Source: CAYUPI01 sp964446585 (GTDB taxonomy: Bacteria; Verrucomicrobiota; Verrucomicrobiia; Limisphaerales; UBA8199). From it: a stretch of DNA of 64,000 nt. The position numbers and the translations under genes are program-made. The stretch is taken from contig CAYUPI010000027.1 in assembly GCA_964446585.1 (NCBI GenBank), positions 13,808-77,807 of the forward strand, written 5' to 3'. Below are positions 45,364 to 53,025 of this stretch, in pieces. Within the stretch, counting starts at the first letter, position 1; every line of letters begins with the position of its first letter. Below the pieces are notes generated by a model, which worked only from the letters and a program-made list of their open reading frames with translations, did no database searches and was not told the DNA's origin.

Positions 45364-45489
45364 GCAGAACGCCGCGCCTCACCTACCGCCGCTGCGGACG
45401 AAGGTGGAGCGCAAATATAATATCCAGATTTTTCTGAACCGCAGGGCGGAGAGCACGGGCGGCGGTTAGGTGTAGGCGCCTTGTTCGGC
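45364..45489 (-). other. attC-like recombination site
   Basis: Minus strand: left core GCCGAAC (45489-45483), right core GTTCTGC (45370-45364). Arms GCGCCTACACCTAACCGCC and GGCGGTAGGTGAGGCGC pair with two unpaired A residues on the left arm. The length (126 bp) is within the attC range. The GTG of the next gene lies 7 nt beyond. Confidence 0.68.
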
Positions 45490-45505
45490 GAAAATGCCGA
45501 CGTGC

Positions 45506-45727
45506 TCACGACGCCGACCGCCTCTCCGAACGGAACGCGATGAGCGCGCCTGCCACGGCGCCCAGGACTGCGGCGACTCGCGCCCACAGCTCCAAGAATG
45601 CCCCGGTTCTCTCGGGATCATGTAGCCCGAAGACCAACATGGCAGTGACGCACGCGAGAAACGCCGCAGCGCACCCTCCGCCGAAAACGCACGCTATCCA
45701 CTTCGCAACCCGCATCGCTGATTTCAT
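45506..45727 (-). CDS. Small membrane protein in a gene cassette, 73 aa
   Basis: Two predicted transmembrane helices (WIACVFGGGCAAAFLACVTA and LWARVAAVLGAVAGALIAF) with a short loop and a basic C-terminus (RSERRSAS). The ATG at 45727 lies 13 nt after the right core of an attC-like site. Another attC-like site begins 17 nt after its stop. The gene plus the downstream site is therefore a typical cassette. Function unknown. Confidence 0.68.
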   Translation of the reverse strand: MKSAMRVAKWIACVFGGGCAAAFLACVTAMLVFGLHDPERTGAFLELWARVAAVLGAVAGALIAFRSERRSAS

Positions 45728-45739
45728 AGCGCCTTCGCC

Positions 45740-45832
45740 GCCGAACGCCAAAACTCAGCGGCGGCGGGCCACTGAGCAACGAATGCAAACAGAGCGCGCC
45801 ACCCGCCGTCCGCTGAAGTGACCTCGTTGGGC
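45740..45832 (-). other. attC-like recombination site
   Basis: Minus strand: left core GCCCAAC (45832-45826), a perfect RYYYAAC match; right core GTTCGGC (45746-45740). Arms CAGCGGACGGCGGG and CCCGCCGCCGCTG pair with one unpaired A after CAGCGG. It starts 3 nt after the stop of the upstream gene. Confidence 0.78.
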
Positions 45833-45835
45833 CGT

Positions 45836-46297
45836 TCAGTCGAATGAATATCCGGCAAAAAATAGCTCATCTGGCTGATCGTTCTTATACGCGATGATGT
45901 ACACGCCCTGCCCGCTTTCGATGCCCTCAAACACGCCGTCAAGGTTCCGCTCGATGAGCTTGTGTGTAGGGCGCGCCGTACCGAAGAGGTTCTCCAGCTC
46001 CTCTGGCGGCAGCGGGGCGACTGAATTGAACTCCGGCGCGTCCGAAACGTGGTCCAGGTCGAGAACCGAGCGTGTGCCGTCGGCACCGGCGGCTTTCACT
46101 GCATCGCGGATGGTTTTGTGCTGAGCTCCCGTGGAAGGCTTGCTTGGTTGCGCAGCCTCGCTCGGGAATGGAAATTGAGGGTGGGGTATGACAGGGTTGT
46201 ACCTGCCAGCTCTGAACTCCTGCTCGCGCAACTCTTGCAGAGCCGCGTCCACGTCGGGGTTGTACCGCACGAAATATAGATAAGGATGTGCGCCCAT
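45836..46297 (-). CDS. Hypothetical protein in a gene cassette, 153 aa
   Basis: The N-terminus (MGAHPYLYFVRYNPDVDAAL, then QELREQEFRAGRYNPVIP) resembles a family of unknown function common in cassettes and in Verrucomicrobia. Later parts contain TRSVLDLDHVS, PPEELENLFGTARPTHK and a C-terminal VYIIAYKNDQPDELFFAGYS. It is cytosolic, with no signal or helix. It is flanked by attC-like sites on both sides. Confidence 0.78.
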   Translation of the reverse strand: MGAHPYLYFVRYNPDVDAALQELREQEFRAGRYNPVIPHPQFPFPSEAAQPSKPSTGAQHKTIRDAVKAAGADGTRSVLDLDHVSDAPEFNSVAPLPPEELENLFGTARPTHKLIERNLDGVFEGIESGQGVYIIAYKNDQPDELFFAGYSFD

Positions 46298-46312
46298 AGA
46301 ATTTAGTCTTCA

Positions 46313-46414
46313 GCCCAACGATCGCCATCAGCGGTGCGAGCCAGCCGCCAAACGCGCTCGAATTGTGACTGACATAAACGGCTGGCTCGCATCCGCTGCA
46401 TGGTGTGGTTAGGG
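46313..46414 (-). other. attC-like recombination site (best example)
   Basis: Minus strand: left core CCCTAAC (46414-46408), right core GTTGGGC (46319-46313). Arms CAGCGGATGCGAGCCAGCCG and CGGCTGGCTCGCACCGCTG pair over 19 bp with a single unpaired A, the extrahelical base expected of attC. The stop codon TAA of the upstream gene is part of the left core. Confidence 0.85.
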
Positions 46415-46798
46415 TCGTGGACTACTTGGTGCTCGCGTTTGCGGGTGACTCGTCAAATACGTGCTGGCGTTTGTGTAAACCTCGAGCACCGTTTGCCGCC
46501 TATAACTCGGGTCTCTGCTCCGCATGTCCTCGACACTTGAAACGTAATTGCGAAGGACTATAAGGCCGCGGCGACGAACCGCCGCAGAATCTTCCGGGCT
46601 CCCAGAATCCAGGGCCTGGAGTACGCTGAGGCAGGTGCGAGCTTCGCGCATCCAGGAACCGAGCTCTATGGACAACTCGTCGTCCACTGTTCGCTTGTAT
46701 GCACCCTGCAGGCCTTTGTGCAGCCCGAGTGCGTAGCCTGCCGCAGCTCCGATTGAGAACGCTACAAGAAATGCGAGTACTATAGCAAGTGTCTTCAT
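46409..46798 (-). CDS. Hypothetical membrane-anchored protein in a gene cassette, 129 aa
   Basis: An N-terminal transmembrane helix (LAIVLAFLVAFSIGAAAGYAL) is followed by a helical soluble domain (DDELSIELGSWMREARTCLS, VLEVYTNASTYLTSH) and a Ser/Pro tail. The TAA stop is inside the attC-like left core. Upstream (46799-46822) the word GTCTAGGGC may be a degenerate right core of a preceding site now disrupted by the IS110 element. Function unknown. Confidence 0.7.
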   Translation of the reverse strand: MKTLAIVLAFLVAFSIGAAAGYALGLHKGLQGAYKRTVDDELSIELGSWMREARTCLSVLQALDSGSPEDSAAVRRRGLIVLRNYVSSVEDMRSRDPSYRRQTVLEVYTNASTYLTSHPQTRAPSSPRP

Positions 46799-46994
46799 GG
46801 GAACTTAGTTCGGGCCCTAGACCTAATGGCTGACGGCGCACACCGGTTGGTCGCCTTCAGCGTTGAAAAAAACGGTGTGGCTGCCGTTCATTATGCCGCG
46901 GGTTGCCCGGGTGGGCAGAGCCGCAAGAACGTCCTCGCTCAGAGCGGGGTATGCGTTCTGATTCATCATGTGAATACGAACTGACAACCACACC
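46799..46994 (+). other. Left non-coding flank of IS110 element (candidate bridge-RNA region)
   Basis: No gene. In the IS110 group the non-coding end upstream of the transposase is transcribed as a bridge RNA that pairs with target and donor DNA. This stretch has several short stems (for example GGTTGCCCGGGTGGGC, near 46892-46917). The element boundary cannot be fixed from one copy. Confidence 0.4.
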
Positions 46995-48143
46995 ATGAAA
47001 CATATTACACTCCATCTAGGCCTCGATGTCCACAAAGACTCCATCACCATCGCCATCGCTGAACCCGGGCCCAAGGGCGAAATCCGTCTCTTCGGCTCCA
47101 TCACCAATGATGTCGATCGCCTCGAGAAAGCTCTCCGCCGCATACTCAAGGCTCATCCGGGGGCGCACCTCGAAGTAGCCTATGAAGCCGGCCCTTGTGG
47201 CTTTGTTATCGCCCGCCGCCTCAAACAACTCGATATCCCTTGCCTGGTCGCCGCTCCTTCCCTCATCCCCAAGCAACCCGGTTCTCCGTTCAAAACGGAT
47301 AAACGCGATGCGCGCGCCATCGCTCGACTCCTGCGCGCCGGCGAACTGACCGCCGTCTATGTCCCTGAAGCCACCGATGAAGCCATCCGCGATCTGTGCC
47401 GCGCCCGCACCGATGCAGTCGATGATCAGCGCCGTTGCCGGCACCGACTCAAAGCCTTTCTCCTCCGTCACGGCTACCGTTACCAGGGCAAAGCCAATTG
47501 GAGTCAGCCTCACATGCGCTATTTGCGCGAACTGGTTCTACCTCACCCCGCTATGAAGGCCATCCTGGAAGAATACTTGCAGGGCATTGATGCCGCTCAC
47601 AACCGCGTCCAACGCATCGAAGGCTCGATGCTCGCACTGCTGGGAACCTGGCGCCTCAAATCGGCCGTAGAAGCACTGATGGCCTTTCGTGGTTTTCAAC
47701 TGGTCGCCGCGATGATCACCGTCAGCGAGTTGGGAGATATTCATCGCTTCGCTCATCCGCGCCAGTTGATGACTTACCTGGGTTTGGTGCCCACGGAGTC
47801 CTCCAGCGGCCCGCGCCAACGCATGGGCGCCATCTCCCGTTGTGGCAACGGCCACCAACGTTGGCTCTTAACCGAATGCGCCGAGCACTACCTGGTACCT
47901 CCCAAAGTCAGCAAGGAACTTTCTCGTCGCCAAGAAGGCCAGCCCCAATCGGTTCGCGACCTCAGCTGGAAAGCTCAAACCCGGCTGCACTTGCGTTTCA
48001 GTAAGCTGCTCGGCCGCCGTCTCCAGCGTAACAAAGCCAAAGTCGCCGTCGCCCGTGAACTCTGTGGCTTTGTCTGGGGCCTGCTGCGCACGCTGGATTG
48101 CTACAAGCAAGCCCAGTCCCTTCAGCTACCCTTAACCAGCTAG
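46995..48143 (+). CDS. IS110-family transposase
   Basis: 382 aa. The N-terminal DEDD (RuvC-like) domain has LGLDVHKDSITIAIAEPG (first Asp), EVAYEAGPCGF (Glu) and FKTDKRDARAIARLL (Asp pair). The C-terminal Transposase_20 domain contains FRGFQLVAAMITVSELGDIHRFAHPRQLMTYLGLVPTESSSG in pieces, with the serine of SSSG, and ISRCGNGHQRWLLTEC. It is full-length with no frameshift and so probably functional. It is oriented opposite to the attC-flanked genes it abuts. Confidence 0.93.
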   Translation: MKHITLHLGLDVHKDSITIAIAEPGPKGEIRLFGSITNDVDRLEKALRRILKAHPGAHLEVAYEAGPCGFVIARRLKQLDIPCLVAAPSLIPKQPGSPFKTDKRDARAIARLLRAGELTAVYVPEATDEAIRDLCRARTDAVDDQRRCRHRLKAFLLRHGYRYQGKANWSQPHMRYLRELVLPHPAMKAILEEYLQGIDAAHNRVQRIEGSMLALLGTWRLKSAVEALMAFRGFQLVAAMITVSELGDIHRFAHPRQLMTYLGLVPTESSSGPRQRMGAISRCGNGHQRWLLTECAEHYLVPPKVSKELSRRQEGQPQSVRDLSWKAQTRLHLRFSKLLGRRLQRNKAKVAVARELCGFVWGLLRTLDCYKQAQSLQLPLTS

Positions 48144-48514
48144 CGCCGCAGTCGGACGTCCGCTAAAGCCAAAACAAAAGAAAAGACAAAGACCGCTTTT
48201 AATAAAAAGACATTGAGAGCTGCAAGTGGTGAAGCGATTGGGTGCGGTGGCCAACCCTCGAGCGACGTTATGGGACGCCTCTGCGGAGGACGACTCCCGA
48301 GCCTAGAGTGAGGAAGGGCCGCGGTGAATTAAAAAGATGCGAACAGGCCCGGAGGGTAACTTCCGGGCAACTCGCGAATATCAGCATACCAACCGCCGGG
48401 TAACTAACATCACCCCCCACCTGCGCTTCACCTCCTGCAGCTTTCGATGGAAGTTACTTCGAAGAAAAATCGAAGAAGAAAATGCTTTCGCCTCTTGACA
48501 ATTCTACAGCCATA
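48144..48514 (+). other. Right flank of IS110 element, structured, non-coding
   Basis: No gene. Two hairpins are visible: GGGACGCCTC-TGC-GGAGGACGACTCCC-type pairing at about 48272-48298, and GCCCGGA-TCCGGGC at 48347-48368. The sequence from about 48220 to 48420 is G/A-rich and looks like a folded RNA. It could be an end of the IS110 element or an unrelated RNA. The element's right end is not defined. Confidence 0.35.
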
Positions 48515-48640
48515 TCAGAAATCCTTGATGGTGATGCTGGCTGTCTCCGCATTCGTCTTGGCGGTGGTGACGACACGGACGTCGCCGTCCCCGCCGAAAA
48601 CCGCCGCGCACGATAGAAGAAAAACGATGAATGCTCTCAT
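48515..48640 (-). CDS. Short exported peptide, probably truncated, 41 aa
   Basis: MRAFIVFLLSCAAVFGGDG is a signal-peptide-like start, followed by VRVVTTAKTNAETASITIKD and a stop. The second part resembles the opening of exported Verrucomicrobia proteins that continue for about 100 residues, so this may be a degraded gene. There is no strong ribosome-binding site. I treat it as a tentative gene. Confidence 0.35.
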   Translation of the reverse strand: MRAFIVFLLSCAAVFGGDGDVRVVTTAKTNAETASITIKDF

Positions 48641-49293
48641 GGCGTGAAGTGGGCTAACAGTATAAATGGGACAAATGCACCCTGATCGTTAATGTTGCAA
48701 AGACAAAGAAATCCTGAAGGCAACTTCCACGGCTTCAAGCTCGGATGCCAGTTGAAATTTGTCCTTGCATGTTTTGGAAAGCGTTCCAAAGACAAATATA
48801 CATGTTAGAACCATTCCCGGCCCAGGAAGCTTCCTCTCGGGCCACCCAAGATTGTCCCGCGGCCATATACTTATAGAAGCAGAATATGGGTCTCAGGGCA
48901 AGGCATTGTATTGGATCTTTGAGATTTCAAAGCGGAGCTGGCGGGGTTGGACCGGCGGGGAATAGCAACCAGCCAATGGAAAATGGGAGATTGGTAGATC
49001 GAGGATGGCGAAGGGCAGATGGCGAGCCTGTTCTCGATGAATCCTCCGCGGGAAACGAGAGAAAGGCCTCCTCTCCCCCGCCCTCTCCTCCAGGCAGGAG
49101 GAGAGGGAGGGAACTACCGCACTAGGTCGGGCGGCTATACACAGGTCACTCCTACGGAGTTTTCGAGGACTAGCTGGCGGCGGTTAGCAACGCGGCTGTC
49201 GCGTCAGTGGCGGCGTAGTCGAAGTCGATTTCTTCAAACTTCGGCTTTCCGCTTGTAGTTCTTATCAGGCTTGGCATGGTTCGCAGGAAATCC
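48641..49293. other. Intergenic stretch with purine hairpin, no gene
   Basis: No supported gene. A perfect 11-bp hairpin (CCCTCTCCTCC-AGGCA-GGAGGAGAGGG) lies at 49081-49107. Nothing else is recognised. Reading frames here lack coherent protein character. Confidence 0.6.
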
Positions 49294-50592
49294 ATGAAAA
49301 ATCCGGTTAGCGCATTCCTCGTCGCTCTCGCTCTTTCGAGCGCGGCGCAGGACAAGAACGCCGCCGCCACGCAGCCTGTCACCTGGGTTTTCCTCAATGC
49401 TGGGGCGTCGCGCGACAAGACCAAAACTATGGCCCCCGAAGCGGTCAGCCAGATGCAGGCGCAGCACGTCGGCAACTTTGGAACGCAGTTCAACCTGGGC
49501 AAACTTTTTGCCGCCGGTCCGTTGGGAGATAACGGGTCCATCCGCGGCATTGTCGTTTTGAACGTCCAGACGCCTGAAGAAGTGAAGGAGTGCTTCAAAC
49601 CGGACCCCTTTGTGCAGAACGATATTTTGGAAGTTGAAACGCATCCCTGGCGGGTGGACGTGATGGACTTCGGCTCGCCTAGAATTCCGTTCAAAATAGC
49701 ACGGCACACACTTTGCATCGTCAAAAAAGGCAACAACTGGAAATCGTCCCAGTCGGACCCGGCGGCGGATGCGATGCTTCGACTCTTTCCCAGACTAAAG
49801 GCGAAAACCCGTTCCCGCGAATTGGCCATCTCGGGACCATTTTTGGACGGCGGCGACAAACTCGGCATTTTTATGTTCTTTTCCACCAATCAGACGGAGA
49901 TAAAGGCCGAATTAGATAATGAGCCGGCGGTCAAAGAGGGGCGCGTCGAGCTCGAGTTTCATCCCCAATTTCTGGGAACGGGCACCTTTCGAAATCCACT
50001 GGAAGATGCTCCACCGCCCATGTCTGCCAAACCGACACGACTATTCGACGGCCGAAGTTTCGAGGGCTGGCAGGAACAGACGCCGCGGACCTGGCGAATC
50101 GAGAAGGGCGCGCTCGTCGGCGGCTCGCTCGATGCGACGGTGCCGCATAACGACTTTCTGTCCACGACGAAAGAGTTCAAGAATTTCGACTTGCGGCTCA
50201 AGGTCAAATTGGCGGGCACCGGGTTCGTCAATGGCGGTATCCAACTCCGCAGTCAACGATTGAAAGACCCGGCCTATGAGATGACCGGTTACCAGGCGGA
50301 CATGGGAGAAGGATATTGGGGCAGCCTTTACGACGAATCGCGCCGCAACAAAACCCTGGCTCATCCCCACGCAGCGGTTATCAAACAGATTGTTAAGACG
50401 AACGACTGGAACGACTATATCATTCGATGCGAGGACCGGCACATCCGTCTCTGGCTAAACGGTGTGCAGACTGTGGATTACACCGAGGAGGATCAGACCA
50501 TTCCACTCAGCGGCCTCATCGGCTTGCAGATCCATGGCGGGGGCAAGGCGGAAGCGTCGTATCGGGACATCACGCTGGCCGAGTTGCCCTGA
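49294..50592 (+). CDS. Exported DUF1080 (3-keto-disaccharide hydrolase) protein with N-terminal YCII-like domain
   Basis: 432 aa from ATG 49294 (AGGAA 6 nt upstream), with a signal peptide. Residues about 25-125 form a YCII-like ferredoxin-fold domain (VTWVFLNAGASRDK, GIVVLNVQTPEEVKECF). The C-terminal 190 residues are a DUF1080 concanavalin-like domain: RLFDGRSFEGWQEQTP, FDLRLKVKLAGTGFVNGGIQ and IGLQIHGGGKAEASYRDI. DUF1080 proteins are known or proposed 3-keto-glycoside hydrolases. The fusion is unusual but seen in this phylum. Confidence 0.82.
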   Translation: MKNPVSAFLVALALSSAAQDKNAAATQPVTWVFLNAGASRDKTKTMAPEAVSQMQAQHVGNFGTQFNLGKLFAAGPLGDNGSIRGIVVLNVQTPEEVKECFKPDPFVQNDILEVETHPWRVDVMDFGSPRIPFKIARHTLCIVKKGNNWKSSQSDPAADAMLRLFPRLKAKTRSRELAISGPFLDGGDKLGIFMFFSTNQTEIKAELDNEPAVKEGRVELEFHPQFLGTGTFRNPLEDAPPPMSAKPTRLFDGRSFEGWQEQTPRTWRIEKGALVGGSLDATVPHNDFLSTTKEFKNFDLRLKVKLAGTGFVNGGIQLRSQRLKDPAYEMTGYQADMGEGYWGSLYDESRRNKTLAHPHAAVIKQIVKTNDWNDYIIRCEDRHIRLWLNGVQTVDYTEEDQTIPLSGLIGLQIHGGGKAEASYRDITLAELP

Positions 50593-50618
50593 AACTTCAG
50601 CTTGTTCGGTCCGTCGGG

Positions 50619-50649
50619 AGTTGCTGCGCCCGGGGACGGGCGCACTCCG
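50619..50649. repeat. Single REP hairpin
   Basis: TTGCTGCGCCCGGGGACGGG and then CGCACTCCG: stem GCGCCCG-GGGA-CGGGCGC with the same flanking words as the array at 61.8-63.9 kb. It lies between the DUF1080 gene and a convergent gene and could act as a transcription terminator. Confidence 0.85.
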
Positions 50650-50670
50650 TCCCCGGTTACGGCTCATCAA

Positions 50671-51135
50671 CTATTCAGCGCGGCGAAGGACTACGAACCA
50701 GGAAGTAGCTCCTGGGGCATTGCCGCCCATGATCAACGTGTCTTCCTTGGCAAGTTCCTGAGTGCGAGTGGCGCATTGTTTGCCCTTGCCGAAAATTGTG
50801 ACTTCGATTTTGGAGTGGCCCAGGTTCTTGACGACGAGCTCACACTTCTCGCTGAGTGGAACCTTAGTGGAGTTGGAAAGCGCTACTCCAAATTGGATGC
50901 GTTTGACCTCGAAGTAGTTGCTCCATTTGAGCGGGAGTTCCTCGAGCTTCTTTTTGAGTTTGGGGCCAACAGGTTTGTGGTTCGCGTCAGGAGAGGTTGC
51001 TTCATTGGTTCCCCAGATCAACAGGGCTTCCAGCTTCAAGTCCGGCGCCGGTGCAGCTAGCCCATTCACGGCCAGCAACACCACCCAAACCCATAACCAC
51101 CGTCCGAGTGATGTCGAAAAGCTCTGGCGTCTCAT
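50671..51135 (-). CDS. Third gene of ECF triad, exported protein, 154 aa
   Basis: Start ATG 51135, followed by a hydrophobic export signal (WLWVWVVLLAVNGLAAPAP). The mature part has LKLEALLIWGTNEATSPD, LPLKWSNYFEVKRIQF and a C-terminal GGNAPGATSWFVVLRRAE, a pattern I associate with short exported proteins that accompany ECF sigma/anti-sigma pairs in Verrucomicrobia. Function unknown. It starts 7 bp after the anti-sigma stop. Confidence 0.72.
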   Translation of the reverse strand: MRRQSFSTSLGRWLWVWVVLLAVNGLAAPAPDLKLEALLIWGTNEATSPDANHKPVGPKLKKKLEELPLKWSNYFEVKRIQFGVALSNSTKVPLSEKCELVVKNLGHSKIEVTIFGKGKQCATRTQELAKEDTLIMGGNAPGATSWFVVLRRAE

Positions 51136-51142
51136 CGTGATG

Positions 51143-51637
51143 TTATTGGACTCTAGCAGCAGGGGCGTTATCGGCAAGCTCATCCTCGGCCGGATAGGAG
51201 AACCAAACCAGAGTCGTGCCGGTTGAGTAATCGTGGTAGGTGAAAGCGGCCGGGTCCGCGACGGCCGTTTCGCCCAGGGAGGCTCGCGAGCCGCCGAACA
51301 CGCCGGCCAGGACGGCCACCGCCGCCACCGCCACCGCCGCGGCGGGCACCAGGAACCTGCGCCAGGCCGTAAGGAATGGCGTCGGTCGAACCGGTTGCTC
51401 GGGCGGTTCCAGACGGCGTATTTCGCGCTCGATTTTCGACCAGAAGAACTCGCGCGATTCCGGCAATGTGACGCCCAGTTCGAATCCCACCAGGGCTTCG
51501 CGCGTATGGCGCAACTCCGCGTGGAGAGCGACGGCGTCCCGATCCCGCGCCAGCCAATTGGCGACCTCGCGGGCCTCGGCCTCCGGCAATTCGCCGTCGA
51601 GGTAGGCTTGTAACTTCAATTGAGCCTCGTAATCCAT
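51143..51637 (-). CDS. Putative anti-sigma factor of second ECF pair
   Basis: 164 aa from ATG 51637. A GTG 42 nt upstream overlaps the sigma stop and is a possible alternative start. The N-terminal domain (LKLQAYLDGELPEAEAREVA) resembles anti-sigma domains; there is no Cys-based zinc site. One transmembrane helix lies near residue 100 (FLVPAAAVAVAAVAVLAGVF), followed by an exported C-terminus. It is paired with the adjacent ECF sigma gene. Confidence 0.8.
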   Translation of the reverse strand: MDYEAQLKLQAYLDGELPEAEAREVANWLARDRDAVALHAELRHTREALVGFELGVTLPESREFFWSKIEREIRRLEPPEQPVRPTPFLTAWRRFLVPAAAVAVAAVAVLAGVFGGSRASLGETAVADPAAFTYHDYSTGTTLVWFSYPAEDELADNAPAARVQ

Positions 51638-51672
51638 ATTTGTTGGCAATGTGACAGCAGGTTGCCTACCAA

Positions 51673-52272
51673 TCACCACTCATCCGGTTTCTTCAAATCA
51701 GCCAGCAGCGCAGCCAGTTTCCTGCGCGCGTAGAAAAGCCGGGACATGACTGTACCGATCGAACAGCCCATTGTCCTGGCGATCTGTTTGTATTCCATTT
51801 CTTCAAATTGATGTAGCACCAGCACGGTGCGGTGTTCATGGGACAACTGCCCAAGCGCCCGATCGATCCGCTGGCGCAATTCGCGCCGTTCCAGGCCGGC
51901 CGTTGGGTTTACCGTCACCACAGGCATTTGACGCTCGACGCCGCCGGAGTCTTCGTCAATTTCCTCGATGGATTCGGTACGCTGGCGCTTCTGTTTGCGC
52001 AACTGGTCCAGGCAAAGATTGATGACGATGCGCGTCACCCAGGTGCCGAAACTGGCTTCGCCCTGGAACTGCTTCAATCGCTGCCAGGCCTTAATCCAGG
52101 CTTCTTGAGAAAGATCAATCGCTTCTTCTTCATTCCGCATCATGCTCAGCGCCCGCGCATAAATCTTGTCGCGATGACGCGCCACCAATTCCTCGAACGC
52201 GGCCATGTCTCCCCGTTGCGCGGCCCGCACCAATTTTGGATCATCGGTCGAGGAATGATCTTTATCACCCAT
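51673..52272 (-). CDS. ECF RNA polymerase sigma factor (second triad)
   Basis: 199 aa. Region 2 contains YARALSMMRNEEEAIDLSQE, then AWIKAWQRLKQFQGEASFGT and WVTRIVINLCLDQLRKQKRQ. Region 4 contains LSHEHRTVLVLHQFEEMEYK and MGCSIGTVMSRLFYARRKL. It belongs to a widespread RpoE-like subgroup. It is followed by the anti-sigma and the short exported protein on the same strand, a complete regulatory triad. Confidence 0.93.
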   Translation of the reverse strand: MGDKDHSSTDDPKLVRAAQRGDMAAFEELVARHRDKIYARALSMMRNEEEAIDLSQEAWIKAWQRLKQFQGEASFGTWVTRIVINLCLDQLRKQKRQRTESIEEIDEDSGGVERQMPVVTVNPTAGLERRELRQRIDRALGQLSHEHRTVLVLHQFEEMEYKQIARTMGCSIGTVMSRLFYARRKLAALLADLKKPDEW

Positions 52273-52311
52273 AGCTTTGACGGCAGCCTAACGGCGGCTA
52301 TTCAAGCCCGG

Positions 52312-52974
52312 TCACAGTTTACCCTTGGTCGTGGGGAGCTGGCCGCCAAGCCTCGGATCCCGTTGGCAGGCGATATCCACCGCCCGGGCAAATGCCTTGA
52401 ACAGCGCCTCGACGATGTGATGAGGCTCATCGCCGTAGAGCAACTCCAGGTGCAGGTTGCAGCGCGCGTCATTGGCGAAGGCCTGAAAAAACTCCCGTGC
52501 CAGGCCGAAGCGGAAGGCGCTGGACATGTCTTGCCCTCGCTCGGCGCGGCTGATTCGCCTGTGGGCCAAATTATTCAAACCCCGCCACACCAGATGCGGC
52601 CGTCCGCTGAAATCGACGACGCACCTGGCTAAACATTCGTCCATCGGCACGTAGGCTTCGCCCGTGAAGGGATTCCTGGGATCAAAGCCGGTGCCGTAAC
52701 GCCGGAGACCCTTCTTGTCGCCCAATGCCTTGGTAAAGGCTTGACCCAGGCAAATTCCGCAATCCTCCACGGTATGATGGGCATCTATTGCCAGATCGCC
52801 GGCGCAACGGAGTTTCAAATTGACCACCGCGTGCTTTGCAAACAACGCCAACATGTGGTCAAAAAACGGGATGCCCGTATGGATGACCGCTCGGCCGGCG
52901 CCGTCAATAGTCAATTCCAGACCGATGCGAGTTTCCCTGGTCACTCGTCGGAGTTGAGCGCGCCGGATCTTCAT
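52312..52974 (-). CDS. hisB: Imidazoleglycerol-phosphate dehydratase
   Basis: Manganese enzyme of histidine synthesis, 220 aa, dehydratase domain only (no phosphatase fusion). The metal-binding motifs are visible as DAHHTVEDCGI near residue 65 and a second HH-type region toward the C-terminus (GDEPHHIVEALFKAFARA). FFDHMLALFAKHAV is typical. The C-terminus is slightly longer than usual. It is alone here, away from hisG. Confidence 0.94.
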   Translation of the reverse strand: MKIRRAQLRRVTRETRIGLELTIDGAGRAVIHTGIPFFDHMLALFAKHAVVNLKLRCAGDLAIDAHHTVEDCGICLGQAFTKALGDKKGLRRYGTGFDPRNPFTGEAYVPMDECLARCVVDFSGRPHLVWRGLNNLAHRRISRAERGQDMSSAFRFGLAREFFQAFANDARCNLHLELLYGDEPHHIVEALFKAFARAVDIACQRDPRLGGQLPTTKGKL

Positions 52975-53025
52975 CGCGGCGCATTAAACCACACGCGCCA
53001 GTGAAACACAAAGCCTAGTTCCGGT

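Noticed and set aside
48220..48420. RNase P RNA, tmRNA or group II intron end
   Set aside because: Some stems are visible, but none of the conserved signature segments of those RNAs could be found.
48447..48647. 66-codon plus-strand frame after the IS110 element
   Set aside because: Antisense to the signal-peptide-like frame at 48515-48640, low coherence, no ribosome-binding site.
49170..49889. 239-codon minus-strand frame
   Set aside because: It is opposite the DUF1080 protein gene, whose domains are clear; treated as a shadow.
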